From Ranitomeya variabilis (lineage: Eukaryota > Chordata > Amphibia > Anura > Dendrobatidae): a stretch of DNA of 64,000 bases. Made by a program: the position numbers and the translations under genes. Under the pieces are notes generated by a model that was not told the origin of the DNA, did no database searches, and saw only the letters and a list, made by a program, of their open reading frames with translations. Each line of letters opens with the position of its first letter. Positions within the stretch are counted from its first letter, which is position 1. Below, piece by piece: positions 23,130 to 33,289 of this stretch. The stretch covers positions 668,518,389 to 668,582,388 of the forward strand of contig NC_135236.1 of NCBI RefSeq assembly GCF_051348905.1. The letters are read 5' to 3'.

Positions 23130-23354
23130 ACTTGGCGTCACGAACAGGATCTACTTAAGCCTGAAGAATCAGGTCATGTGTGCCTTGGAACTGTGATTTA
23201 TCGTGCTTGGACTGTGCTTTATTGGAAAGACTGTGCATTGCCATTACTACAAGGATTACCGCCAAAACCGCCGCCATTGCAGCGCTGAGGAGAAGTGCAG
23301 GAGAAGAAGAGGGGCGTGGAGTGGGCGTAGACAAGCTGGAGAGCGCGAAGGACA

Positions 23355-24764
23355 ATGGCCGCCCAGTCTAAATATTTCTGCACTGTGAGGACGTGTCTGT
23401 CAGCAGCGGAGATCCGCCTCCTGATCCTCAATGGAGGGCGGAGACCGAGAAAACGACACCGCCCACGAAGAAGAGAGCGGGAAAAAGACCAGGAAGCGAC
23501 CCACGTGGAGGACGCCATGGCCAGCAGCTCTGAACCCGAAAGTGGGGTTGAAGCGGAAGTCTCCCCCAACTACCCGGATGAGCACAGCAGCCAGTTCTCC
23601 GTGGACAGCACCGAACTCCTGCAGGTCGAGATGGAGAGCTTGCTCGACCAGCTCCTTCAGCTGAATGTGAAGGCCCAGGCTCCGCACCAGGTGGCGCCGG
23701 ACAGCAGTCTTCCAGCATCGGATCTTATACTGCTGCCGAGGTCCTCGCCGACACCGCCAGGGGAACCCGCCGTGGAGGAGGAGCCTGCATCGGCTGGTGA
23801 GTCCGCCGACCCTGTCCCGCCGGCCGAGGGCTTGCTAGTAGGCCCCGTTGCGGCACCCCCTCTCCCTGGAACCCATAGACTTCAGCGCCTGCTGCCATGG
23901 GAGGAGCCCACGGGTCTGGAACACCGCTTGAAGGCCCCGATTCCACCCACTGCCTTGCTATGTGAGGTCCATGCAGAGCGCACAGTGTGTCGCTGGGTGA
24001 ACCCAGGATCCAACCTTATGGGGTTCCCCGGGGTGAAGACCCAGGAGGGAGAGATGGTACAGGCCCTAAGCTGGGAGGAATACCAGGTCCAGCTAGAGCA
24101 GCAATGGGAGGAGAAACAGAAAGAATACCAGGCCGGGCTAGAGGCCTACCACCAAAAAGACTTGGCGGTCAAGGACCGGGCCCGCAAGGACCCCACCGCT
24201 CACCAGGCCCCGCGCAGGCAGGGCACTGTCGTCACCTTCAGGCTTTGCGGAGGTTGGGGCTTCATCAAAGAACCGGGTCTGTATGCGGAAGTGTTTGTTA
24301 ATCGGAGGGATGTAGAGTCTCACTTGAGGGAGGGTCACCCGGACCGGGACCTCCACCCAGGGGATGCAGTTACCTACACCCGGCACTTTGGGGAGAAGGG
24401 ATGGTTTGCTTTGAATGTCCACAAGAAAAAGCTGATGGAACCCCCGACTAAGGTGCCGGAGAAGATATCTCCCGTAGCCAAGGTGCCCCCTTGTGGTCGG
24501 CCCACGATCACCACTGAGACCACCATGGTCACCCCAACGGGCACGATCGTGAAGACCACGACTTGCCGCGTTATGACCTCCACCGCTGTCGTGGCCACGC
24601 AGGTGCCTCCTCAGGTGACCAGCGTGTCTACTGCCCCAGAACTGAAGACTGTGGGTACACAGACCCCCAGCTGGGATAACAGACCCCCTTATGCAGTACC
24701 GGGCGGTTCACAGTACCCAAAGGGGTTGCCTCCGCCGGTGCTGCCTCCTGAATGGTTCAAATAA
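23355..24764 (+). CDS. LTR-element ORF with cold-shock-domain-like segment
   Basis: 469 codons from MAAQSK to a TAA. Residues 29-44 are a dense basic stretch, RRPRKRHRPRRREREK, like a nuclear-localisation or RNA-binding signal. Residues 60-190 are acidic and proline-rich. Residues about 238-275 (a YQVQLEQQWEEKQKEYQAGL block) look helical. Residues about 289-360 (bases 24219-24434) match the cold-shock domain plan: QGTVVTF, then GGWGFI (RNP1-like), EVFVNRRDV (RNP2-like), LHPGDAVTY, and EKGWFALNV. Cold-shock domains of Y-box and LIN28 proteins bind single-stranded nucleic acid. The tail is Thr/Val/Pro-rich. No capsid, protease or RT is seen. Function in the element is unknown; binding the element's RNA is an inference. 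Confidence 0.7.
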   Translation: MAAQSKYFCTVRTCLSAAEIRLLILNGGRRPRKRHRPRRREREKDQEATHVEDAMASSSEPESGVEAEVSPNYPDEHSSQFSVDSTELLQVEMESLLDQLLQLNVKAQAPHQVAPDSSLPASDLILLPRSSPTPPGEPAVEEEPASAGESADPVPPAEGLLVGPVAAPPLPGTHRLQRLLPWEEPTGLEHRLKAPIPPTALLCEVHAERTVCRWVNPGSNLMGFPGVKTQEGEMVQALSWEEYQVQLEQQWEEKQKEYQAGLEAYHQKDLAVKDRARKDPTAHQAPRRQGTVVTFRLCGGWGFIKEPGLYAEVFVNRRDVESHLREGHPDRDLHPGDAVTYTRHFGEKGWFALNVHKKKLMEPPTKVPEKISPVAKVPPCGRPTITTETTMVTPTGTIVKTTTCRVMTSTAVVATQVPPQVTSVSTAPELKTVGTQTPSWDNRPPYAVPGGSQYPKGLPPPVLPPEWFK

Positions 24765-25822
24765 GATCTTAAAACTCTGCATAACATGTAAATAGTTTTT
24801 CAAACTGTTTTCTGCTATGTTGCTGCTAAAACCCGTCCAGGGTTAACTCTTAAAGGGATCCCTTTGTTGACCTGGGATCCCTATTGCTTTTTGGTTGTTT
24901 TTCTACGTTTTGTTTCCTGTTGAAAAGAACTGCTGGAATCATGAACAGTGCATGATACAAACTGCTTGTAAATAGTTGCACCTTCTTAAAGGTGCTCCTT
25001 ACTGGTTTTACATAAAAGGACTCTTTGCGAAGATACCGCACCGGAGTCCTTACTGTATACGGACTGGTAGCTGAAGAAGCTGCGCTACCTCATAAAGACT
25101 TGGTCCCCTCTTAAAGGGGATGTTCACACGTTGCACTTGAGAATGGTATTGTCCTAAGACAGCTAGAGGGCAATAATGTCTTAGAAGAAAGAAAGTAATA
25201 ATGTTGATATGTAAACGTTATATGTATCCAACTAGTTGATTGTAAAAAGTGTTTGATAATGTTGATGGAAGAATGAGGACAGAAAGTGAACCCGTACGGG
25301 GTTAGTTGGTGAGTCCTCCTAGGAGCCATATAGAGATGGCTCGGTGACCTCAAACTGAAAGAAAAATGATATGTTCTATACTGTGTATAGTGGTGGAAGG
25401 GCAGTAGGCCCGGGCTGAACGGGGCGGTCCTGCATAGAAAGGAGAGGCAGTAGGTCTGGAGCCGTTAGGACAGGCGGTCCTGCAGACTCAAAGAAGGAGA
25501 ATGAAGTTAATTGCCTTATAATGTGATTTTAAGAAGGTCTTTTGTGGATGCAGAGTGTACGTCCTTAAAGGCAATGTTAAATTATTGTTCGAGAATTTGC
25601 ACTAAGTAGAATACCCGGTTGGGTAAGAAAAGTTATTTATAGTAAGTTATCCAAAGTATTTAACCATGTTTGTAACGTTCCAGTGTCCTCACCTCCCATA
25701 AAGGGAAGCTCTGTTCAAGTATGCTTATTGTTATTGCACTCAACGAAATTGTATGTCTTTTTGCTAACCTGTATTGTTGTTTTCTTCCCAGTCCCGGAGT
25801 ACTGGATTTAACCGGGGGGGAG
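24765..25822 (+). other. 3' non-coding interior of the LTR element
   Basis: About 1 kb between the ORF and the 3' LTR. AT-rich, with GGCAGTAGGCCCGGGC and GGCAGTAGGTCTGGAGC as a short imperfect repeat at 25389-25465. It ends in the polypurine tract at 25811-25822. No second gene is seen. Confidence 0.6.
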
Positions 25823-26972
25823 TGCAGCGCCCCAGAGTCCTGGTCGTTGCAGTACTGAAGCTCTGCCGCTAAGGGGAGCTATGGTACGTCTGATGGCACT
25901 GAAGGAGTTCATCTGACCAGGTATCACATACACCAATACATTTCACAGTCGGGCCTCCAGGGGGAGCTAAGGGTGCTATTTATTAGGCCACTCCTCACAT
26001 ACTGGTAAAACTGGGGGTCAGGCAGGAAGTTAGTCAGAAAGCTGACTGGGTTGGAACCAGGCAACACCTTGTGGCAGCGGGTGTTGTGGGGGAAGATTCG
26101 GTAGGGTCTCTGTCAGGTTTGGGACCCTGACAGAGGCCTAGCAACAAGGAAGAACGTCACGGGACCGTGCCTGCTCAGCATAGCGGCGGTGCCCTAAGAA
26201 AGGATCAGAAGCGAGATATATTGTGCTGAGTGAGAAATGAGATCAAAGCAACAAGGAGAATACCAGTAGGAGTCGTGCTGTAAGACCGAGGCAACATCCT
26301 ACTGAGGCGCACAGCCGGCGGCCGGAACGCCGAGGAAGTATTTATATATCTAGCTCCAAGCAATACTTCAAACCAACGGCAGGACAGTCAAGTCATAGGC
26401 GGGCTGTCTCACACCAATCACCTAAGAAGACATAGGGGGCAACTTGTGGAGAGGGGCGACTCTAGGGTCCCGGAAGAGCTCCGAGCCTACCCGTCATACG
26501 AGTGCGTCCCAACCATAACACCGGGAGGGAGGGAGGATTAGCAGAACATCATCTAATCAAGTTGTGAGGGAACATAAGAAACAGACACAACAGTTGTGGG
26601 GACTTTCCGTAAGCACAGCAGGGAAGGACCACAACACATAGCGCTAGTAGGAAGGCACAGATTTCCACCTGCAAAGAGAACTCTGGAGGTGCCATTGGAC
26701 CGGCCGGACTTGCGCAGCCTGGTTATCCGGATTCCGGACTGAGGACCCAGAGATCTTCAGTAAAGAGGTAAAGAGACTGCAACCTGGTGTCCTCGTTATT
26801 TACTGCGACCGGCACTTCACAACCACACCATCATCCACCACTCTTTCACCGGACGTTCCCCTGACAGGCAGGGCCACGGACCGGGCCTAGCCACCGTGAC
26901 AACCCCCCAGAACAGAGACTCTGAGGCCCGGTACCGGGTACCCCTCGGCCCTGCGGCAGTGGGGGCGCTCCA
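25823..26972 (+). repeat. 3' LTR
   Basis: The partner of 21981-23129, followed by the TGCAG duplication at 26973-26977. Confidence 0.9.
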
Positions 26973-26977
26973 TGCAG

Positions 26978-27200
26978 TGTATAATATAAACCCGGCACTC
27001 AACTTAATGATGTAAAGGTGAACTTTTAATACATTCCAAGATGTAATACAAAACATTTCAGTCACCCAGACCTTCATCAGTTACTACATAAATAATAAAA
27101 AAAAATGAAATAAAATCAAACAAAAACATAACATAAAGAAAAAACAAAGTCTGGGTATATACAAATGGGTAATATGGTCAAAAAGGAATGAGATCGTAAT
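26978..27200 (-). mobile_element. Probable Penelope-like 3' tail
   Basis: On the minus strand it reads CTGATGAAGGTCTGGGTGAC, then TGAAATGTTTTGTATTACAT. The GATGAAG...GAAA-T-TTT pattern is that of Penelope 3' tails. Short and non-coding. Confidence 0.4.
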
Positions 27201-27940
27201 ATAAGGCATTGAGACCCCAAAACACCGAAGAGCAGTCCCTCAGCTTAATCCGTATATAATCGTACAGATGAAGAGAAAAAAATTGATAACTTGATTTTTC
27301 TTCTGAAAATTTTTGCTTTATGTAATAGGATTTTATACATATGGTAGTTCCACCACCGAGAAATGACCAGAAAAGAGAATTTTATCTTCTATTTTTAATA
27401 AATTCGTCTTTGATGTGTTTGTTCACAACCGATAATTTGGGACTATTTATGAAGATTTTTTTTAATACAGATTTATAAATCAGATTCCTCCAGAAGAAGA
27501 ACATATAGGAGGTAAGGTACAATCAGTGCGACCAAGACTCAGATATTCCACCCCGATCCCAGTTATTAATGGAGGACAGTAATCAATTCTGTCGTCAGAT
27601 GATCACGGAGAGTCAGATAGAACTTGTCCTGTTCTTTTATGATATCCATCTATTAGATTGGCAAATGGCAAATTTCTGACTATTGGCCACTAAGATGTCT
27701 CCTTACAAATCGTTGGGCAAATTATTAAATTAGTTCAGAAAACAAGTCAACAATTTCCCAGGATCATGTTGTGAAGAACAGCTCGTCTGACCTTTACTAG
27801 CCGCCTCATCTATATAGAAAACTGAGGAACATCTTATCAAAGATTCCATTGTAGAACAGCAGCGAGATGGGATGAAAATTATACGCAGCTTATAGATATA
27901 TGGTCAGGAGAATATAATATTAGCAACAGATTATCAGCAA
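27201..27940. other. AT-rich intergenic stretch
   Basis: Only chance ORFs. No repeat or exon recognised up to the start of homology with the TRIM pseudogene segment. Confidence 0.4.
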
Positions 27941-27990
27941 AAGTAATATGATCCCTTCATTATTAGGTTCTTCATCACCAGTTTATTATA

Positions 27991-29583
27991 CTATGACGGT
28001 TTCTTCCACTTTCTGCTTCTCCCTAATATCTTTATAGAACCTTTCCATATATATAATGCAGCATGAAGGGGCTCGGAGAAGGTGGCAGTGAAGGTGTGTA
28101 AGTGTCTGATGGGGTCACACAGCTCATAAAAGGACAACTGCCCGGCCTCATAATCCAGACATATCCTGAATCTATCACTGGAGATCTTCTCAGTTAATGG
28201 AATCACATTACTGTCATGTATCACTGAATACTGATTATTATATCTCCTCCTCAAACTCCAGGACTTGTTATTATTTCCTGAATATGACTGCTCTCCCCTC
28301 CTGTCTATACTGGGATAACACATCCCCACCATCCAATCCCCTGATCTACTGCTCTCCACATCCCAGTAATGTCGTCCTGAGGTAAATCCTCTCCTGCTCA
28401 TCACCTGATTACACTGGAAACTCTCTGCTGTTTCTGGACGTTTCTGCTTCTCTCGTGTCCAGGTTGCAGTTTTCAGGTCGTCTGATATAAGGAGATTATT
28501 ATCAGCTGTGGTTACATCCAGTAATATGTCTGCGGGATCCTCCACATAGATCCCGCTCCGTATACCTGATATTACCTCACATAATGTGTGTAATGTGTGT
28601 GAGATCACATCCAGGTCATCTCCATCATGGAGCTGTTTATCATATCCCCCTGTGTCCTCATCACCTCCCTCCTCCTCAGGATCACACAAGTCACCGGTGT
28701 CTGGATCCTGTAAGACAGTCAGTGGATCCGTCATGTTACACAGCTCCTCAATGTGTCTCATCTTCCTGGACAGCTCGTCCTTCTTTATTTCCAGCTGATG
28801 GATCAGAGCAGTCAGTGACAGTGACTCTTCCTTTTCCTGCCTGGAGATCTCACTCAGGACCTTCTTCTCCAGGTCGTCCACCCGTCTCCTGATGTCTGTA
28901 CACAGGGCAGTGACTCTCTCGGCTTCTCCAGCTGCTTTTTCTTGAGCTTTTCTCCTGCGCTCCTCCAGACTCCGGACTCTTTCCTCTGTCTCCTCACTCT
29001 TTGTTTTTAGTTTCTGAAGAACATTTCTCAGTTTCTCCTTCTTCTTCTCTGAGGCCTCATCCAGCATCTCCACCCGATGTTCTCCTGCCAAACTGCAGGA
29101 CACACAGATACAAGCAGCGTCCTCAGTGCAGTAATATTCCAGGATCTTCTTATGGACAGAACATTTCCTTTTCTCCAGAGAAGTGCTGGGATCAGATAAG
29201 ACGTGTTCTGGTGATTTGCTGTGAGCTCTCAGGTGTTTATCACACAGAGAAGCCTCACAGTGTAGACAGGATCTAACAGCAGGTACCGGAGAGTCCACAC
29301 AGTAAGTGCAGCAGATCCCGGTGATCTTCTCTTGTTCTTGCTGAGTAATCAGGAAACGTTCTGCGACATTATGAAGATATAAGTTCCTCATCAGTGCCGG
29401 CCGCTCCTTAAACTCTTCTCTGCAGTCAGGACAGGAATAAACTCCAGACCCGTCCTGTGTATCCAGCACACGACCAATACAGACTCGGCAGAAGTTGTGT
29501 CCACATCTCAGCAATACATGGTCCTTAAAAGTAGATAAACAGATGGAGCAGAGCAGCTTATTCCTCAGATCAGCAGACGCCAT
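27991..29583 (-). CDS. TRIM-family RING E3 ligase with PRY-SPRY, single coding exon
   Basis: 530 codons, MASADLRNKLLCSICLSTFK to KKPS. The RING C3HC4 has Cys12, Cys15, Cys27, His29, Cys32, Cys35, Cys51 and Cys54. A B-box1-like region (CCTYC to CDKHLRAHS) is at about 91-132. The B-box2 has CSVH, YC and CVSC at about 142-170, but three residues (GHQ in the paralogue) are missing after GEHR. This removes the last histidine zinc ligand. A coiled coil spans about 180-290, and PRY-SPRY about 345-520 (FTSGRHYWDVESS, LDYEAGQLSFYEL). The family are RING E3 ubiquitin ligases; the SPRY recognises targets and many act in antiviral signalling. The start is fixed by alignment with the paralogue at 4619. 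The splice acceptor seen before the paralogue's ATG is GTCAT here, so expression may rely on another acceptor or on transcription from its own exon. The closest family name (TRIM25- or TRIM39-like) cannot be decided by eye. Confidence 0.85.
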   Translation of the reverse strand: MASADLRNKLLCSICLSTFKDHVLLRCGHNFCRVCIGRVLDTQDGSGVYSCPDCREEFKERPALMRNLYLHNVAERFLITQQEQEKITGICCTYCVDSPVPAVRSCLHCEASLCDKHLRAHSKSPEHVLSDPSTSLEKRKCSVHKKILEYYCTEDAACICVSCSLAGEHRVEMLDEASEKKKEKLRNVLQKLKTKSEETEERVRSLEERRRKAQEKAAGEAERVTALCTDIRRRVDDLEKKVLSEISRQEKEESLSLTALIHQLEIKKDELSRKMRHIEELCNMTDPLTVLQDPDTGDLCDPEEEGGDEDTGGYDKQLHDGDDLDVISHTLHTLCEVISGIRSGIYVEDPADILLDVTTADNNLLISDDLKTATWTREKQKRPETAESFQCNQVMSRRGFTSGRHYWDVESSRSGDWMVGMCYPSIDRRGEQSYSGNNNKSWSLRRRYNNQYSVIHDSNVIPLTEKISSDRFRICLDYEAGQLSFYELCDPIRHLHTFTATFSEPLHAALYIWKGSIKILGRSRKWKKPS

Positions 29584-29813
29584 GGATGACGGAGTTAAAG
29601 TGAAATGGTACTACAGTTCTCTGATACTCAGAAATCTGAGGTCAGGTGTCAGTTATATAGACACAGGGTTCAGCAGATTTGTAACACCAATTCAGTCCTC
29701 TATATGTCACGTATGATCATGTACACAGTAGCATAGCTACCGGGGGAGGGGGCGGAGGGTACAGTTTTCCCAGGCTGTTCGCTCAGAGGGGCCAACCCAG
29801 AGCTATGCTACAC
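29584..29813. other. TRIM upstream homology and small hairpin repeat
   Basis: 29584-29706 aligns with 4620-4740 upstream of the TRIM pseudogene, ending at TTCAGTCCTCTATAT, so the duplication included about 125 bases of 5' flank. At 29725-29811, AGTAGCATAGCT and AGCTATGCTACACT form the ends of a small foldback repeat. Confidence 0.55.
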
Positions 29814-31046
29814 TTAACTGATCAGCGTGCACAGCACCCTCATACAATTAAGCCTCACAGTAGAGCAGGGAGACACGGCAAACTTTAACTCTTGGAACAC
29901 CTTTACAGGAGACCACTTGGCCATCAATGTCTTTGTACCCTTAAGAAGGTCAGTCAGGGGTGTGGGTATCATGGTGAAATTCGGAATAAACTGCCCATAG
30001 TGTCCCACAATTCCCAGAATTGTCCTAACTTGTTTTTTTTTCGAGATCAGTTGCAGACAATTTTGGATCGCCTTTACTTTTTTCACTTGCGGCTTCATTT
30101 CACCCCTCCTGATGATATAGCCTAAGTATTTTTCCTCCTCCTCCCCATGGTGCACTTCTTTGGATTTATGGTAAACCCCGTCTTCCTCAGTGCATCCAGT
30201 ACCGCCTGGACCTTCTTCAGCTGACTGATAATCCGGGCTGAAGATCACAAAATCGTAGAGGTAAGCGGTGAAGTACTTCTTGTGAGGGGCTAGGATCCAA
30301 TCCATAGCCTTCTACAAGGTGGCTGGGGCTCCCTTTAGTCTGAAAGGCATTCTGGTATACTTGAAGAAACCATCGACTGTAGAGAAGACTGTCTTCTACT
30401 TGGCACATGAAAATGTTGCCAGTACCCTTTCTTTAGGTCAAAGGTGGTGATGTATTTGGCTAACCCTAGCTTCTCAATGAGTTCATCAGATAAGCATCGA
30501 ACTTGGACACCTCATTCAGCTTCCTATATTCATTATAAAACCAACATTCTCCATCAGGTTTTGGCACAAGGATAGTGGGGTTGGACCAGCCACTTTTTGA
30601 CTACTCAGTGACATCCAAGCTCATCATTCCCCTCACCTCTTTCAAACTCAGCTTGCGGCAGCTTTAAGAATTCAATATGGCTTAGGTTTACCTTGCATGT
30701 GGTTCCATCAGGATTTTGTGCTCCACGACCTGCATACATCCCTGCAACTCTGAAAACAGGTCTCGATTCCACTGAAGTAGTTCTCAGCACTATTGTTTCT
30801 GAGCCAGTGATAGTGTCTTTGCCACTGTTACAGCCTCGATCTTGGCTTTGGGATTGACCCCCAAGGCATGTAGCTTCCACCGGTTCCCTGTCTCAACCAG
30901 GCTTAAGCAGGTTGACATGGTAATCCTGATCAGTCTTGTTTTAACATTGAATACCTTGTGCACAGTTCCATAGGTATTCATATGATATCTGAACCTGACT
31001 GCACATTGCACTAACAGGGCTGGAGATTCCTCCTCTCATCCTATTG
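29814..31046 (-). mobile_element. Ty3/gypsy pol fossil (reverse transcriptase)
   Basis: Broken fragment of a Ty3/gypsy-type LTR retrotransposon on the minus strand. Recognisable words are YLYDFVIFS (the YxDD region), LGYIIRRGEMKPQVKKV and FIPNFTMIPTPLTDLLKG, which are RT and connection-domain blocks. Many breaks; old. Interrupted at its high end by a solo LTR. Confidence 0.75.
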
Positions 31047-31806
31047 TGTTATGATCCGGTGACCTTGGAGCCGCATGAGAGACTTTCTCAGGAGTAGGTG
31101 GTACCTGTACTGACCGCAACCCTAAACTGACACCATAACTAGAAGTAGCCGTGGGATGTACCTAACACGTCCTAGACACCTCGACACAGTCGGAGGACTA
31201 AATACCCCTATAGATAGAAATGGGAATTCTATCTTGCCTCAGAGCAGAACCCCAAAGGATAGGCAGCCCCCCACAAATATTGACTGTGAGTATAAGAGGA
31301 AAAACACACGCAGGCAGAAAAACAGGATTTAGCAAAAGAGGCACTTCTAGCTAAATAGAAAAGGATAGGACAGAATTCTAAACGGTCAGTATTAAAATCC
31401 TAAAAATATCCACAGCAGATTATACAAATATTCTACATCTAACTAAAGACATAGGAAGTATATCTGCATCTCCTGAGAATCCAGCATGACTGAAAAATCC
31501 AAACAAAGTCTAAGCTGGACAAAAACACAATGAACTGCACTGAATTGCAAAGCACACTGAATGTGTGCACAGAGACAAAAAACCAGACACTTATCTTAGA
31601 TGAATTGGCAGCAGGGCATGAGGAGCCAGAGAGAGATGCAATCCCTCCAAGTACAATGGACAACTGGCATGGACTAATGGATCCTGCACACCTAAATACC
31701 TAATAGAGCTGCAATCAGCAGAAACACCTGCCCGGGTTACAACCCCAAGACAACTGCACTACCACCAACAACCACCGGAGGGAGCCCAAGAGCAGAATTC
31801 ACAACA
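31047..31806. mobile_element. Solo LTR with 6-bp target duplication
   Basis: A 760-base unit beginning TGTTATGATCCGG and ending GAATTCACAACA. It is flanked by CTATTG on both sides (31041-31046 and 31807-31812). No interior remains. It is the outcome expected from LTR-LTR recombination of an LTR element. The two duplication copies still match, so it is not very old. Confidence 0.75.
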
Positions 31807-31812
31807 CTATTG

Positions 31813-32200
31813 GTAGGCTTGCATTTCATTTATTATCGGCATCTGATTGTTCCCAATTGATATATTTATATATTAATCTTCCACTTAACAGACCAATCTC
31901 CAGGTGGAGAATAATTTCACTTTTACCTCAACTATTTATACAGCAGTCGGGTAGGTTCCCCTCTTTTTACCCGTTTTCCTAATCCTATGTTTGACCCATA
32001 AAGTTGGAGAATCCTCGCTTCAGCCACATTGGATAGTGACTATTGAATTCTGACCTCTATACTGTTGTGGATGATTGTATATACTTGATTTTCCTTATTT
32101 TTTGTTTATATTGTAGTACACTGAAAAAAGGTCATTTGTATATATTGTACTGCCTTAAAGTGGACTGCATGAAATTGCCTCATCATCATCCGTTGTGTGC
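31813..32200. other. AT-rich stretch between gypsy fragments
   Basis: No coding signal. Probably degraded flank of the gypsy fossils. Confidence 0.3.
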
Positions 32201-32204
32201 CAAG

Positions 32205-32828
32205 TTTATTTATACTTTGTGTCCTTGCTGGCAACGAGGACGAGACAGTGAACTATGAGTCCAACATTCTTGAGTTGGGAGTTTCTGGGGGGAATTTTGG
32301 GACTGCTCAAAAGCAGGACCTTACATTAAAAGGGGCATTTTATAATGTTACTATTCTAAATGGGATTGCTCAGGAGCCAGGGGCCAACACCAGCTTTCCG
32401 TACTTTGTGGTAAATGAAAACTTGCTATACCGAGTTACTAAACTGAGGGGTGAGGAAATAGAGCAACTGTTAGTACCGGGATCATATAGGTGTAGGGTGT
32501 TAGACTTGGTCCATTCTCATGTCTTGGGTGGGAATCTGGGTATAGACAAAACCCAAGAGTGGGTACTTCCGAGGTTCTACTGGCTTGGATGAGATTGTTA
32601 ACTACATTTTATATTAGGGAAGTTCCACAGGCTTTTACAAGGTTTTCTCCATTCGAGAAGTTGTACAATCAGCACCCTTGGGGACTTCTGGATATTGCAA
32701 AGGAGACCTGTGAAGCAGATGTTACACCTTTCCGGTGCATCGAGCATGTGGCCCAGATACAGGTAAGGATTACGAAGGTAAAGCCTACCATAGTGATGGT
32801 GAAATCAAAGTTCTACCTACCCGTATGA
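32205..32828 (+). mobile_element. Ty3/gypsy integrase fossil
   Basis: Broken fragment on the plus strand. It has the N-terminal integrase zinc-finger neighbourhood: YFVVNENLLYRVTKLRGEEI, LLVPGSYRCRVLDLVHSHVL, and KTQEWVLPRFYWLG. A later part resembles the C-terminal end (SPFEKLYNQHPWGLLDI). It lies opposite in orientation to the RT fossil at 29814-31046, so the region is rearranged or holds two copies. Old. Confidence 0.75.
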
Positions 32829-33260
32829 GGAGTGACGCCGGGGCCAGTGAGGATGCGGTATCCACCGCTATTAGCTGAGAAAGATAAACCCTGTTGCCGG
32901 ATATTTGTAGAGGGTGGGTGGGACCGGAGTTACTCCGCAACGCTGGTAAAGTGCTGTGCCCGAAAGTGATGTGACGTTGGCATGAGTTCCGGAAGCCGGA
33001 AGTGGGCGGTCTATGCGTTCTACTGTCGTTATGGAAGGTACTAAAGCATACGTTACACGTACAGGGGTGAGCATATAGTACCTGTGTATGGTGTTTGTAC
33101 CCTGTCCCTTGTGTATTGCAGCATTTGGCTATAACATTTTAGAGTTTAAGAAAAGACCCCTAAGTCTGGAAGTCAAGCACACAGCAAGGAAAAGGAAGGT
33201 CCGAGGGAAGGAATCATGGAGGGACGGAACTCGTGATGATATTCAGTACAAATGACTGTA
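32829..33260. other. GC-mixed intergenic stretch
   Basis: No gene recognised. May include 5' non-coding Penelope or gypsy sequence. Confidence 0.3.
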
Positions 33261-33289
33261 CAGAGGATACAGAAAATTAGTACACCAAG

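Larger units (their letters stand above)
21981..26972 (+). mobile_element. Non-autonomous LTR retroelement with cold-shock-like ORF
   Basis: A complete-looking LTR element. The 5' LTR is 21981-23129 and the 3' LTR 25823-26972. Both begin TGCAGCGCCCC and end GGGGGCGCTCCA (TG...CA), and both are about 1150 bases. A 5-base duplication TGCAG flanks it (21976-21980 and 26973-26977). A primer-binding-like TTGGCGTCACGAAC follows the 5' LTR, and a G-rich polypurine tract (ACCGGGGGGGAG) precedes the 3' LTR. The LTRs differ at only about a dozen places (roughly 1%), so the insertion is young. The 2.7-kb interior has one long ORF and no gag-pol; it must have been mobilised by another element's enzymes. 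It looks whole for a non-autonomous element. Confidence 0.9.

Noticed and set aside
23219-23718. Antisense ORFs across the LTR element interior
   Set aside because: GC-rich shadow frames of the 469-codon ORF.
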